From the NCBI GenBank assembly GCA_025454375.1, contig JALOOO010000014.1, positions 1 through 61,843 on the forward strand: a DNA stretch of 61,843 nucleotides. The letters run 5' to 3'. The first letter of the stretch is position 1; every line of letters starts with the position of its first letter. Source of the stretch: Leptolyngbya sp. Prado105. Lineage in GTDB: Bacteria; Cyanobacteriota; Cyanobacteriia; Leptolyngbyales; Leptolyngbyaceae. Made by a program: the position numbers and the translations under genes. The notes under the pieces were generated by a model. The model did not search any database. It was not told the origin of the DNA and saw nothing but the letters and a program-made list of their open reading frames with translations. Shown piece after piece: positions 40,047-49,508 of the stretch.

Positions 40047-41819
40047 TCAATATTCGGCGTAATCGTCTGCGTTATACGAATCATCAGCTACGGTATCTTC
40101 AGTCTCTATGTTTTGATCATCGCCATTAGAGTCATGTGCAGAACTTTCGGCATCAGATTGAAGCGGAAACTGGCTTTCTGCAATCTGTTGTCGTTTTTCT
40201 GCTTCTGCATCAAGTTCGGCTTCTGTAATTTGTAGCTTTGCCATTCGTTCGGTTAGGCGATCGCGCACCGTATTCCACCACAATTTCTCACTTGCCTGTT
40301 GAAGCTCATCCTCGCGCTTGGGAACCTTCAGTTTTAGTTTTAGTGGAACTGATGCTTCACCTTGACCCTTGTAAGCTGGATTGATGAAAACACACTCACC
40401 TTGGTCAAGCTTGAGAATCTCATCGACGGTTAGCAATGAAACTTTCTGATACTGTTCGTTGCGACTGGTGCTGCGCTGCATTCCATAGTTGTGCGATCGT
40501 GTATGTAACCGAACTTCTTTTTCGCCTAAATAGCGCGAAACCAAGCCAGCCGTTTCATCGTCACGGGGATTGAAGAATACTTTCGTTCCACAGGCAGCAA
40601 AGATTGCCTTTGATAGTTCCCGTCCGTATGTGTGTTGCAGTTGAGCAAAGTTTTGATAGCCCAGAATTGTACAAAGACCATAGGAACGAAACTCATTAAT
40701 CCACTTCGGCAAACCGTCTAGGTACAGCGTGGGCAACTCATCTAAACTTACAACTAACGGTTCTTTTCGAGGTTGGGAAAAGTTTCGAGCAACAATCAGA
40801 TGAAGCATTGCAGCCAGTAGAGGTGCAACGACATCACGCTTTTGAGTATCTACTTGAAGAAATAGGATTTGCTTTCCAGTCAGATCAAGCGGAATGGTAG
40901 TTTCCCCAACAAAACTCGCAATTAGATCCTTTCCGATGAATTTATCAAATGTGCGTTGAGCGGTTGCAACAATCCCTGCAACTTGTTTCTCGGCATCTTC
41001 TGAAGATAGTAGTTGACTGAAGCTTTCTAATGTCCAAGTTGGAATTTTATTCGCTTCTCCAGCTTGACGAATGCGGGTCGGTAAATTAGGAAGATTGAGA
41101 ATCTTCTTCGCCATGAGCAAATCAGGATACAAAGTTGTTTTTGCCAGTAGCATTACCGCCTCAACCAGTTTTTGCCCAGCACTTGAGAAGAAATCATTCT
41201 CACTCGCATTGCTACCGCGACGGGTATTTTTATAAATCACCTCAGCGAGTTGCCCTGCCATGAGAGAATCCGCCGCATCGCGCACAAAATCAAGCGGGTT
41301 ACAAACTCCGGTATAGGGAAATCCAGGTGCAAAAACATGAACGCGATATCCTTGCGCCGCAGCGTAAGCAGCGTGTGCCTCGATCTGTGCGCCCTTGAAA
41401 TCGTAAACGACGATCGCGAGTCCTTGCGCGATCGCGTCTCGAATCATTGGATCAATAATGCTATAAGTCTTGCCACTATTAGGCGCACCGCACACAGCGA
41501 TCCCCTGCTGCATTTCAGGAACTTCTAAAGTCCCTGCTCTCAGTGTGACTCGATTGTGCTTTCTCTGATTTCGTTGTTGATGCGCGATCGTACTGGCGAC
41601 TCGTTTTTCTGCACGACCGCCAAGCCGTCCCGTGGAAATTTTGCCTTTTTTGGAGTTTAGAAGATTCATACTAATGCTGAAAAGACACAATCCGAGTAGT
41701 AGCAATCCCATTCCTGACTTTGTTAAAGCCTGAGTTGTATTGGCGAATGTCGCAGACACAGCATGGGTAATCTCAGCAATATTGCTTTGATTATTGTGTT
41801 TAGCATTGTTACTACTCAT
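40047..41819 (-). CDS. virD4: VirD4/TraG-like type IV coupling protein
   Basis: 590 aa. N-terminal membrane segment (about 37-52), Walker A GAPNSGKT (111-118), Walker B VVSLDELPTLY near 358, and the coupling-protein segment ISRY-like VSRYLGEKEVRLHTRS near 450. The C-terminus is acidic and disordered. It docks the relaxase-DNA complex to the secretion channel and supplies ATPase power. The start overlaps the upstream gene by 8 bases. Confidence 0.92.
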   Translation of the reverse strand: MSSNNAKHNNQSNIAEITHAVSATFANTTQALTKSGMGLLLLGLCLFSISMNLLNSKKGKISTGRLGGRAEKRVASTIAHQQRNQRKHNRVTLRAGTLEVPEMQQGIAVCGAPNSGKTYSIIDPMIRDAIAQGLAIVVYDFKGAQIEAHAAYAAAQGYRVHVFAPGFPYTGVCNPLDFVRDAADSLMAGQLAEVIYKNTRRGSNASENDFFSSAGQKLVEAVMLLAKTTLYPDLLMAKKILNLPNLPTRIRQAGEANKIPTWTLESFSQLLSSEDAEKQVAGIVATAQRTFDKFIGKDLIASFVGETTIPLDLTGKQILFLQVDTQKRDVVAPLLAAMLHLIVARNFSQPRKEPLVVSLDELPTLYLDGLPKWINEFRSYGLCTILGYQNFAQLQHTYGRELSKAIFAACGTKVFFNPRDDETAGLVSRYLGEKEVRLHTRSHNYGMQRSTSRNEQYQKVSLLTVDEILKLDQGECVFINPAYKGQGEASVPLKLKLKVPKREDELQQASEKLWWNTVRDRLTERMAKLQITEAELDAEAEKRQQIAESQFPLQSDAESSAHDSNGDDQNIETEDTVADDSYNADDYAEY

Positions 41820-42369
41820 ACACTTTGGGCAACAACTGTGTTTCTACAATCTCATACCCTTTTCCATTGAACGCAAGCACTGATTGTTTTACTTGCCTGC
41901 CTTCTAGCTGATTAATCTTCAAAGTTGGCAATCCGTTCCGAATTGTAGGAGTCGGTTCAATGAGAGGAACTTTTGGAGGAAGTAGCGGTTTGAGATAGTT
42001 AGCGAAAACTTGTTGATATTGCTCTTTTGTCGTGGAGACATAACCTAAAAACTTGCATCCCAATGCACCGCATAATGGATTCCTGTGCGGATGATTTGCC
42101 TCGTTCATACTGCGTGTATCAACGAGAAAAAGCGGCTTAGATTGCCCTGTTTGAAAAATCCGCCAAACTTTCATTCTCCCAGTATCACCAGTAAAGTCAG
42201 AACTTAAGTTTTCTTTAACGACTTGTTGCATCAAACCTGGAGGCGCAGACCGAGCAGAGTTTTGCCATCCTGTCTCGACAGATGCGCTTTTCATCGCGAG
42301 AACTGCGATCGTACTTGTCAGAATTAGGCTCACAATTGCAACGAGTCGAAATCTCAATCTAAGCCGCAT
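41812..42369 (-). CDS. hypothetical exported protein of the conjugation operon
   Basis: 185 aa. Basic start and signal-like helix (about 6-25), then a soluble domain with a Cys pair (PLCGALGCKFLGYV). Overlaps the coupling-protein start by 8 bases. Not recognised; its place suggests a periplasmic part of the apparatus. Confidence 0.6.
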   Translation of the reverse strand: MRLRLRFRLVAIVSLILTSTIAVLAMKSASVETGWQNSARSAPPGLMQQVVKENLSSDFTGDTGRMKVWRIFQTGQSKPLFLVDTRSMNEANHPHRNPLCGALGCKFLGYVSTTKEQYQQVFANYLKPLLPPKVPLIEPTPTIRNGLPTLKINQLEGRQVKQSVLAFNGKGYEIVETQLLPKVYE

Positions 42370-42381
42370 AATTTTCTTCTC

Positions 42382-42882
42382 CTATCGAGCCGCTTTTCTT
42401 GCACGAATTCCTAGCTGTTGTAGCGCCCAAACTTCCTCATCAAACCAGCGATCGCTTCTGGATTGTTTGATTTGTTGTTCAAACGTTGCTCTACCAATTC
42501 GTTTAATTTCTCTTTGGTAGCGCTGTAAGGTCAGTTGACGGGCAACAGTTTGAGGGATAGCACTGGCAAGCGCGAGTCGATCGCCCGTTGGATTGTAAAG
42601 CTCTCTTCGACAATTCTTGTTAGCAATCGAGATGATCAAGTCACTGGCAACCGGATCTCCTTGCTCATAGGCAGCGAATAGATAATAGTTTTTACCTTGC
42701 ACCATCGTAGAACCAATGATTTCTGCACGAGCAACTTGAGCTTTGGGAATACAAGAATTGGCAGCCGAAGGAATATCAGTCGATTGTGCGGGAGAAGGTG
42801 CGATCGCAAATACAATCCACCCAATAAAGAACAGCACTCCGGTCTTGACAAACAGCGATTTTCTGGGAAATTTGTATGTCAT
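42382..42882 (-). CDS. hypothetical exported protein of the conjugation operon
   Basis: 166 aa. Signal sequence (about 10-33, cleavage after PAQS or nearby). Mature part has two Cys (NSCIPK, NKNCRREL) that could form a disulfide, and a helical Arg-rich C-terminus (SDRWFDEEVWALQQLGIRARKAAR). No family recognised. Confidence 0.6.
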   Translation of the reverse strand: MTYKFPRKSLFVKTGVLFFIGWIVFAIAPSPAQSTDIPSAANSCIPKAQVARAEIIGSTMVQGKNYYLFAAYEQGDPVASDLIISIANKNCRRELYNPTGDRLALASAIPQTVARQLTLQRYQREIKRIGRATFEQQIKQSRSDRWFDEEVWALQQLGIRARKAAR

Positions 42883-42891
42883 GTTTCACTC

Positions 42892-45174
42892 CTACAGATT
42901 GGTGTATTTTCTTGGATCAACTGCTGTTCCACTGAAAGGTTGTCCTGGTGATGCCCCAGTGCGAACTTCAAAATGTAAGTGCGGTCCCGTTCCAAGTCCG
43001 GTGTGTCCACTTCGTGCGATCGGCTGTCCTTGTCTAACAGATGTCCCCACTTGGGTCGTCATTTCAGAGAGATGAGCATAACGGGTTTGCATTCCGTTGC
43101 TATGCTCGATGATAACGACATTACCGTAACCCTCTGCCCATCCTGCATAGATAACTTTACCGCCATCGGCTGCACGAACTGAAGTCCCTTCAGGTGTGCC
43201 GAGATCAAGTCCGCGATGGAAGCTGCTACACCCCGCACAAGGACTTTCACGCGCCCCAAAGTCGCTGGTCACTGGATAACCTGACACTGGAGCAATCAAA
43301 CGTCCGGTCGATTTTGCACTGGCTGATTTTGTACAGTTCCCATTGCTTTTCGCAGCAGATTTATAGTTTCTCGCCAGTTCTTCACCGTAAGTTTTGAGTG
43401 TTAATCGCCCATGTCCATCGGTTGCATTGCCATCGATTGGAGCATAAGGACCGCCAAAGTGAATTTGTCCGATTCGCTCAATTAAGCGTTCACCCGAAAA
43501 GCCTTCCCGCTGTGCTTGTTGAATATTCCGAGTTTGATCAGCTTTAAAGATGTTATCTTGAGCCGAAGCAGGAAAGAATCGTGTAATTTCTGCCTCGCTG
43601 ATTGCTGCTCCAGAGTCAGCCTTGCTTAAAAATGCACTTCCCCCTTCTTGTCGTTGAATTGATGCTCGAACATCAGAGCGATAGGACATATACTGATAGC
43701 GTCCTAGTCCGCGTCCACAGTTACCATCGCCATCACAGACAAAGCTACCTGCTGAACCGTAGTTGCCTTCGATACTCGAAAATGCTGCGGCGAGTGCCTT
43801 AAAATCGACGTTGCCTGCCCCGATTCCGCAAATTCCTCCATCATCACCAAAAGCTGCTTCTTGATAACCTGGTAATGCTTCAGCAGGAATGCCCATTGCT
43901 TTCGCTCGATCGATAACTCTATCGGGAATCGATGCCCCACTAGATGCACCACCCTGACTATCCAGTAAGCCTGTAAAGATAGGTTCTTTCTCGTGATAAT
44001 TGAGAAATGGAACGGGACCTAAAAAGTAGGGTGTGCATCCCAGATCAGGAAGTCCACGTTTGCAAATTCGGAAATGTAGCGCTGTTGAAATAGTTCCTGT
44101 GCCCTCATCAACATCCCACACAGAAACCTTGAAGACATCGCCGAATGGATGCCGCCCAGTCGGTTCCTTACCATTGTTCACTGCGCCTAAAATACCAGAG
44201 CCGCCTTTTACTTTCTGATATTTGCCGGAAATCCATTGCTTGCCATACAACGGAGGTGCGCCAGCAAGTTCAATGTAAGCACAGTTCTCTTTGCAAGGAA
44301 CTTGAAAGCCCTCGCGATCGCTACCCGAAATCGTATTCCGTCGATCGCTTTCTGCTGTTCCATATACCACATCAACAATCCCAATCATTCCAGTCGCTTG
44401 AATCGGATTCGGCATCTGAGCCAGTGGAACACTTCCTAATCCTGGCACTTCTGAGATTAAGCTGTTTTCCCAGTTAGCTAGATTTTGCAGCGGAACGTTT
44501 TGAAGATTGGGAATGTCTGAGATCGAGAACTGGTCGAGCTTCTGCCCAAGTTGTCCTAAACTCAACTGTCCAAACTGAGGATTTGCGCTCAAAATCTCCG
44601 TGATCGTGCTATCTGAGCTAGGGTTAAATCCAGGTGTTCCTGGAAATTGCTGGTTAAATAGCGCTGCGATCGCAGGAACTTGATTCAGGCGATAACTATC
44701 TAAGCCCGGAAGTGCAGTAACTAACTGATCAAGGGTTTGCTGGGTTGCAGCCTTAAAGTTAGATAAGGCAACTTGCTTTAGATCCAGTCGAGTCAGTTGA
44801 GCGATTGTGTACAGATTGAAGAACTGAGGATAGAGACTGGTTTGAAAGTCTCCTAGCTTCAGATAACTATCTGCGGTCTGCCCTGCTTTCCATTGACGCG
44901 AGAGATCGTAGCCCAGAGCTTGATTTAGATCCGAAGGCGCGACAAACTCACCATCTTCGAGAATCGGTGGCAACGTATGAAAGCTGATTTCTGACCAATT
45001 CGGGATTCGGGCGTACTGCCCATCCCACTCTACTGAAGCAATCGGTAGTGTTGCTTCACTATCAGGACTAGCGACAACGCTAATTGGAAAAAGCAGTGTG
45101 ATGCAAAAGATTGCAAGCCCAATGACAAATGCTTCGAGGAGCTTAATTCGTCTAATTCTGCCCATGCTAATCAT
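42892..45174 (-). CDS. cell-wall hydrolase: lysozyme-like domain plus M23 peptidase
   Basis: 760 aa. A membrane segment at 12-33 precedes a long unrecognised N-terminal region with Leu/Gln-rich repeats. Around 455-600, SSIEGNYGSAG and GRGLGRYQYM with FGGPYAPIDG look like a lysozyme or lytic transglycosylase-like fold (catalytic Glu in SSIEG). The last 120 residues are an M23 (LytM) endopeptidase: HRGLDLGTPEG and GPHLHFEVRTG carry the zinc ligands. It would open peptidoglycan for the conjugation channel, like VirB1 with an added peptidase. Confidence 0.82.
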   Translation of the reverse strand: MISMGRIRRIKLLEAFVIGLAIFCITLLFPISVVASPDSEATLPIASVEWDGQYARIPNWSEISFHTLPPILEDGEFVAPSDLNQALGYDLSRQWKAGQTADSYLKLGDFQTSLYPQFFNLYTIAQLTRLDLKQVALSNFKAATQQTLDQLVTALPGLDSYRLNQVPAIAALFNQQFPGTPGFNPSSDSTITEILSANPQFGQLSLGQLGQKLDQFSISDIPNLQNVPLQNLANWENSLISEVPGLGSVPLAQMPNPIQATGMIGIVDVVYGTAESDRRNTISGSDREGFQVPCKENCAYIELAGAPPLYGKQWISGKYQKVKGGSGILGAVNNGKEPTGRHPFGDVFKVSVWDVDEGTGTISTALHFRICKRGLPDLGCTPYFLGPVPFLNYHEKEPIFTGLLDSQGGASSGASIPDRVIDRAKAMGIPAEALPGYQEAAFGDDGGICGIGAGNVDFKALAAAFSSIEGNYGSAGSFVCDGDGNCGRGLGRYQYMSYRSDVRASIQRQEGGSAFLSKADSGAAISEAEITRFFPASAQDNIFKADQTRNIQQAQREGFSGERLIERIGQIHFGGPYAPIDGNATDGHGRLTLKTYGEELARNYKSAAKSNGNCTKSASAKSTGRLIAPVSGYPVTSDFGARESPCAGCSSFHRGLDLGTPEGTSVRAADGGKVIYAGWAEGYGNVVIIEHSNGMQTRYAHLSEMTTQVGTSVRQGQPIARSGHTGLGTGPHLHFEVRTGASPGQPFSGTAVDPRKYTNL

Positions 45175-45190
45175 GGCTCGATCTCAATAG

Positions 45191-45886
45191 CTATATTGAC
45201 TGTGTTTTCAAGCCCATCTCCACGAGTCGCGTAATAAGCTGTTGGGAGACACCCACTTGTTTCGCGGCATCGGCAACCTGGACACCGTTTTGAACCAGAG
45301 TGATGAGCGACTTCAAGCGGTTCCACAACTGATCGCGACGTGAGATTAAACGACGTGCCGCAGCAACTTCTAAACCTTGCTCGATTAACTCTGCCCCCGA
45401 ATGTCCTCGGACCTGAGTAGCGACAGATTTTGGAGTGATTCGATTGGGTCGAATTGAGATCGTAGAATAACGAGGGCTGCCAGCGTTCGGGAAGGTCAAG
45501 CGAAAGGTATAAAGACCGCGATCGCTCATTACCGTAAGTAGAGTTGTTGCGGTCGCAGGTAAGTTTGGAAATTTCAAACGTTGAATTCGACGCAGGTGAA
45601 TCACACTAGCTGTGCATGAATTTTGCCGATTTGCGCTCTGGCAATTCGCGTCGTCAAAATCGAGTGTAACTTGTGATGGGTCGTCGAGCCAAGCCTTGCG
45701 GATAGTCTCGCGAGTCGGACGAAAATCTAATGTCACTCCATGACCAGCATAAAGCTCGATCGTGGTTAGCGAAGTTTGCTGACTTGTTGAGACAGCAGAG
45801 CGATCTCTGCGCGTTTGTGCTTGAGCAGGTATTGTTGCTCCTGTGGCAAATATTGCGATGCTAACAGCAAGAAGTAAATGTTTCAT
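45191..45886 (-). CDS. VirB9-like outer core protein with C-terminal helix-turn-helix-like tail
   Basis: 231 aa. Clear signal peptide (cleavage near AQAQ). The domain with GHGVTLDFRPTRETIRKAWLDDPSQVTLDFD, SVIHLRRIQRLKFPNLP and TLLTVMSDRGLYTFRLTF is laid out like the VirB9/TrbG N-terminal domain. The C-terminus (LITLVQNGVQVADAAKQVGVSQQLITRLVEMG) resembles a small HTH motif, unexpected in a periplasmic protein. It lies between the VirB10-like and the cell-wall hydrolase genes. Confidence 0.6.
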   Translation of the reverse strand: MKHLLLAVSIAIFATGATIPAQAQTRRDRSAVSTSQQTSLTTIELYAGHGVTLDFRPTRETIRKAWLDDPSQVTLDFDDANCQSANRQNSCTASVIHLRRIQRLKFPNLPATATTLLTVMSDRGLYTFRLTFPNAGSPRYSTISIRPNRITPKSVATQVRGHSGAELIEQGLEVAAARRLISRRDQLWNRLKSLITLVQNGVQVADAAKQVGVSQQLITRLVEMGLKTQSI

Positions 45887-45916
45887 ACCATGATGACGAT
45901 TTTTGTGAAATGTTGG

Positions 45917-47614
45917 TTAATTAGGAAGCAGCATCGATTGATTGACGAACACCTGAACCGGGCTACCAGACGCAATAAACAAAGAATTCGGACGCTGCTC
46001 CATTTCTTTAATTGCTTGTTTGTTGCGCTCTTCAATGGAACTCAAAACGGCATCTGATCCGCCTTCTAATGCCCCAGCCAGAATGTTTGGCTTAGGATTG
46101 CTTTCGGTAATGACCGTAGTGCCGTCTCCGGTTTGAATTCGGCTGTTAGAGCGAGTAAATAATTGCGCTGATCGTCGTACTGCCCCTAAAAGAAACTGTC
46201 CTGCGTCCATTGATGCAATTTCTTTTCCTCGATCTTCCAGTTGTTTTGCAACCAGTGGTTTACCATTCTCCCCGCGCACCTGAATTGCACCTACGGGTAA
46301 GTTCAGTTCTTTTTGCAAACTGTTTTCAGTCCAAACAGCGGTTGTTGCTGATAACTGAACTTGACCCGTTCGAGAGAATTGATCAACTTGAACGAGCAAA
46401 TGCGCTCCATGAGGCACTGCTACTTGCCCTGTTGAATCTTTGAGCGGTTGAGTAAGTACGATCGTAAACTGATTAGGTCTTTTACTTGCTTCTGTGCCTC
46501 TAAAATCGCTTAGAGTGATAGGAGTTGCCAGAACTCCAGGTGTCGTTTCTCCAGCTATTAACGAATGTTGCCGAATCTGATTCTGTAAAATGGCAGCTTC
46601 AGCATCTTCCAGAACTGGAGGCTGAGACGTTGAAGTTTGAACCGCTGGCTGATTGGTTTCTGTTTGTGTTTCTGCGATCGTTCTCTCTGGTGTTGTCTGA
46701 TTCAGTTGTTCAGATTGTGCGGTATCGTTTTGAGCGGAGGTTTCTGACACTTGATCAATATCCGCTACTATCTCAGTATCCGCTTGTATAGCTGATGTCG
46801 GTGCAATTCGAGCAGTTGGAATGGACTGCAAGGAATTCTCAGACTCGTCAGCTTGAGCTAAGTGCGATCGTTCTTCGATTGAATTACGGTGAGAACTACT
46901 GGCATTCGACCACCCACTGTCAGAAGATTGTTCTGAACGAGAAGAGCCATAACTCCCCAATTGAGCAAGTAGCTGCCATTGTTCCATTGAATTATCGGGC
47001 TGAACTTCAGTTTGAGTTGCTTGCTCTCTGACTGCCATCGATCGCGCAGCAGGAGTGTACCTGCTTGTATGTGGACTAACTGGAGCAGATACTAATCTGG
47101 GTGGACTCGTTTGGCTAACAATTTGTGGTGGCGTAGATGCAACGGTTACAGATTTCGATGAATCAGTCGCTTTAGCGGTTGAATTAGCTGGAATGCGTGG
47201 TAATTTCTGCTCAGGCTTGCTTTTCTTTGATAGGCGATTTTGTAAGCTGTCTTGATCGCCGATCGCCGCATTCGCCTTCAGCTTGCCATTCTCTTCCCGC
47301 AATCTCGATAATTCTTCTGGAACCGTTTCTGGCTGTGATGTAGTCTCGGTTGTGGTAGCTTGAGGCGAGTTTTTCTGAGCTTGTTTGAACCGTCCGCCAC
47401 CTGCTAAAAACAAGGCAGCAAAGCCAAATACGGGAATGAGGAGCAATCCAATTAGGGCGAGCTTTGGAACAGGTTTTGTCCAAACAGGGCGGCTCGATCG
47501 AGCTAATTGAACCGGAAATTCGCCTTCATTTACCAACGGCTTCTCAACTGTGGGAGCTTGGGTAATTGCTTTCAAATCCTCAGTTGTTATGTTCTCGTGT
47601 GATTGTCCATTCAT
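45917..47614 (-). CDS. virB10: VirB10/TrbI-like protein
   Basis: 565 aa. Cytoplasmic N-terminus, a membrane helix (PKLALIGLLLIPVFGFAALFLAG, about 48-70), a long Pro/Ser/Gln/Thr-rich periplasmic linker, and a C-terminal beta domain with DFRGTEASKRPNQFTIVLTQPLKDSTGQVAVPHGAHL and GALEGGSDAVLSSIEERNKQAI, ending in SGSPVQVFVNQSMLL, the usual VirB10 end. It spans the envelope and links ATPases to the outer complex. Its ATG overlaps the VirB8-like stop. Confidence 0.85.
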   Translation of the reverse strand: MNGQSHENITTEDLKAITQAPTVEKPLVNEGEFPVQLARSSRPVWTKPVPKLALIGLLLIPVFGFAALFLAGGGRFKQAQKNSPQATTTETTSQPETVPEELSRLREENGKLKANAAIGDQDSLQNRLSKKSKPEQKLPRIPANSTAKATDSSKSVTVASTPPQIVSQTSPPRLVSAPVSPHTSRYTPAARSMAVREQATQTEVQPDNSMEQWQLLAQLGSYGSSRSEQSSDSGWSNASSSHRNSIEERSHLAQADESENSLQSIPTARIAPTSAIQADTEIVADIDQVSETSAQNDTAQSEQLNQTTPERTIAETQTETNQPAVQTSTSQPPVLEDAEAAILQNQIRQHSLIAGETTPGVLATPITLSDFRGTEASKRPNQFTIVLTQPLKDSTGQVAVPHGAHLLVQVDQFSRTGQVQLSATTAVWTENSLQKELNLPVGAIQVRGENGKPLVAKQLEDRGKEIASMDAGQFLLGAVRRSAQLFTRSNSRIQTGDGTTVITESNPKPNILAGALEGGSDAVLSSIEERNKQAIKEMEQRPNSLFIASGSPVQVFVNQSMLLPN

Positions 47615-48381
47615 TTTGCTAAGTCCTCACGCTCTAAGGAACGAATTTCTTGAATCTGCAAACCACTTTCCAGCATTGAATACACTAAACGCTGATAGTC
47701 AGTTGTATTTTGTCCGAGTGGATTTTGTGGCGGATCAATTGCTTTAACGTAAATCGTGCGATTAAAGGGAATGGTTTGCCCTGCGGGATTCGCATCATCA
47801 AAAACGATGCGAGTAGCAATCATATGAATTCGCCATTGTCCTTCTCCGGTTAATTCCGGCACTGAGAAGTTTTGGGGAACGAGAACGGCGGCAACTTGTC
47901 CACGAAACACGCCTTCAGGCACAATATCGGCTGCAAGTTTTTGTAAAAACGCATCCCGAAAGTCAGGGGCTAACAGAAAAGATGCTTCCCAAGCACTGGT
48001 CGGAATCCGATGACGATCGCTGCGCCGACTTGCCGAATCTGGTGCAACTTCTTTTCCTGAATCGATTTGCGTTTTGTTTTGTCCTGGTAGCTTGCCCCAA
48101 GTGAAAGTCATGACTGCCCAGTTTGAAACGGTGCGTCGAATGACTTCTGGTTCACGATACTGATAATCTGTAGAACGGGCTGTAAAAGCGTGTCCATCGA
48201 CTTGCTGTACGAGCGTCGGCGGCTTTTGATTCGATAGTTTCGAGAATGAAACCGCTAACCAGAACGTGACGATCGCGAGAATGAAAACGCCGAGCGAAAG
48301 ACCTGCAAACGCTATCGGCAAAATGTCTGTAGAGTCCAGCTTAAATCGCTGACTTTTTCGCTTCAAATCAGAAATCTGCAT
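47611..48381 (-). CDS. virB8: VirB8/TrbF-like inner-membrane protein
   Basis: 256 aa from the ATG at 48381 (a TTG at 48387 is also in frame). One membrane helix (about 22-45) follows a basic cytoplasmic tail, then a periplasmic domain with NWAVMTFTWGKLP and IHMIATRIVFDD typical of VirB8-like assembly proteins. Ends in an Arg/Glu tail. Partner of the VirB10-like protein with overlapping genes. Confidence 0.7.
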   Translation of the reverse strand: MQISDLKRKSQRFKLDSTDILPIAFAGLSLGVFILAIVTFWLAVSFSKLSNQKPPTLVQQVDGHAFTARSTDYQYREPEVIRRTVSNWAVMTFTWGKLPGQNKTQIDSGKEVAPDSASRRSDRHRIPTSAWEASFLLAPDFRDAFLQKLAADIVPEGVFRGQVAAVLVPQNFSVPELTGEGQWRIHMIATRIVFDDANPAGQTIPFNRTIYVKAIDPPQNPLGQNTTDYQRLVYSMLESGLQIQEIRSLEREDLAK

Positions 48382-48405
48382 ATTCAAGTTAAACGAGTGT
48401 GTGAA

Positions 48406-49506
48406 TTATTTGATGGGTAGGGTTGAAGTGCCGATCGCAATGATTCGAGAAACACCACCGGAAACGGCTCGAAAGACAGCCATGCCACCACCACCCGCAA
48501 GGGCTAATGCTAAAACAGGTGACAAGACACCGATGAGTAAGAGAAATCCAATATCCGAGGAAGATTGAGCATCAGCCGCAACAACCACGGTGGCAGCCAG
48601 CCCAACGACAACGTTGTAGGAAAACTTGGCAAGCCCCAAACTGAAGAAGCCGATTAACCATGCCCAAAGTGGACGACCCTGGAGCGGAATCACTGACCCA
48701 GCAACAGCGATTGGTCCAATCAGACCGGTCAACAACATCGATAGTTCAATCAGATTTGCGAATGCCCACTGAAGTCCCTTGAGAATTTGTTGAGCGACAG
48801 CTTGACCTGCGGTAGCAATCAGTCCTTCTCGAATGAAGTTCGTGAGTAAGCCTGGAGCCGTTAAAACTTTGCCTGCGACATCTTGTTTTTGATACTCCTG
48901 GCTCAATCGTTCATCGATCTCCCGTAGCCGTTCCCAGAGTCTTTGCACCCCGACTGTCATCCAGCCTTTTTGTTGATATTCCTGAGCTAACAAATCCTCG
49001 GCTCGTTTACCCGCCTCTCGAAAGCAGTCAATCTGTGCTTGTCCCTCTTTAGCTTCGCATTCAGTGTACTGTTGCTGAACTAAAGCTTTTGCCTGTTGGG
49101 AAACAACGACATCATTGAGCGCTTCCAGCATTGAAACCTCACCGATCTGTACTTCTAGTACCTTTCGAGTTTGGTCGTTGACGATGTTTCGGATTCCTAA
49201 TGTCATTGATCCTAGCATAGCTCCGTTGTTAAAGAGCAATGCAAAAATGACAAATACCCAAATTACGTCCGGCAATGCTGGAAAGATACCACGCTCGATC
49301 GCATCTTTCACCCAGCCAACAGCAAAAAATACAAAAGCACCCACAACAATCGTGGCAGCAAAAGCATTAATGCCGTTATACAGTCCATTTGATCCATTAA
49401 AGATATCTGTCCAACGAGCATCCCAAGCTCCCTGAACTTTCTCAATTTGGCTGATGCTATCTTCAATGATGGTTTTTGCCCCTGTCACTTGAGCCAAAAT
49501 GAACAT
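48406..49506 (-). CDS. virB6: VirB6/TrbL-like polytopic membrane protein
   Basis: 366 aa. Three hydrophobic segments near the N-terminus (FAATIVVGAFVFFAVGWV, DVIWVFVIFALLFNN), a central soluble helical loop with two Cys, and about four C-terminal helices (ELSMLLTGLIGPIAVAGSVI, GFFSLGLAKFSYNVVVGLAATVVV, GFLLLIGVLSPVLALALAGG). The pattern fits VirB6/TrbL, the DNA translocation channel part. AAGAGG precedes the ATG. Confidence 0.78.
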   Translation of the reverse strand: MFILAQVTGAKTIIEDSISQIEKVQGAWDARWTDIFNGSNGLYNGINAFAATIVVGAFVFFAVGWVKDAIERGIFPALPDVIWVFVIFALLFNNGAMLGSMTLGIRNIVNDQTRKVLEVQIGEVSMLEALNDVVVSQQAKALVQQQYTECEAKEGQAQIDCFREAGKRAEDLLAQEYQQKGWMTVGVQRLWERLREIDERLSQEYQKQDVAGKVLTAPGLLTNFIREGLIATAGQAVAQQILKGLQWAFANLIELSMLLTGLIGPIAVAGSVIPLQGRPLWAWLIGFFSLGLAKFSYNVVVGLAATVVVAADAQSSSDIGFLLLIGVLSPVLALALAGGGGMAVFRAVSGGVSRIIAIGTSTLPIK

Positions 49507-49508
49507 AA

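Noticed and set aside
47211-47483. 90-aa frame in the VirB10 linker, considered as a third nested gene
   Set aside because: Cys/Arg-rich shadow with no ribosome site or folded-looking pattern, unlike the two nested genes accepted.
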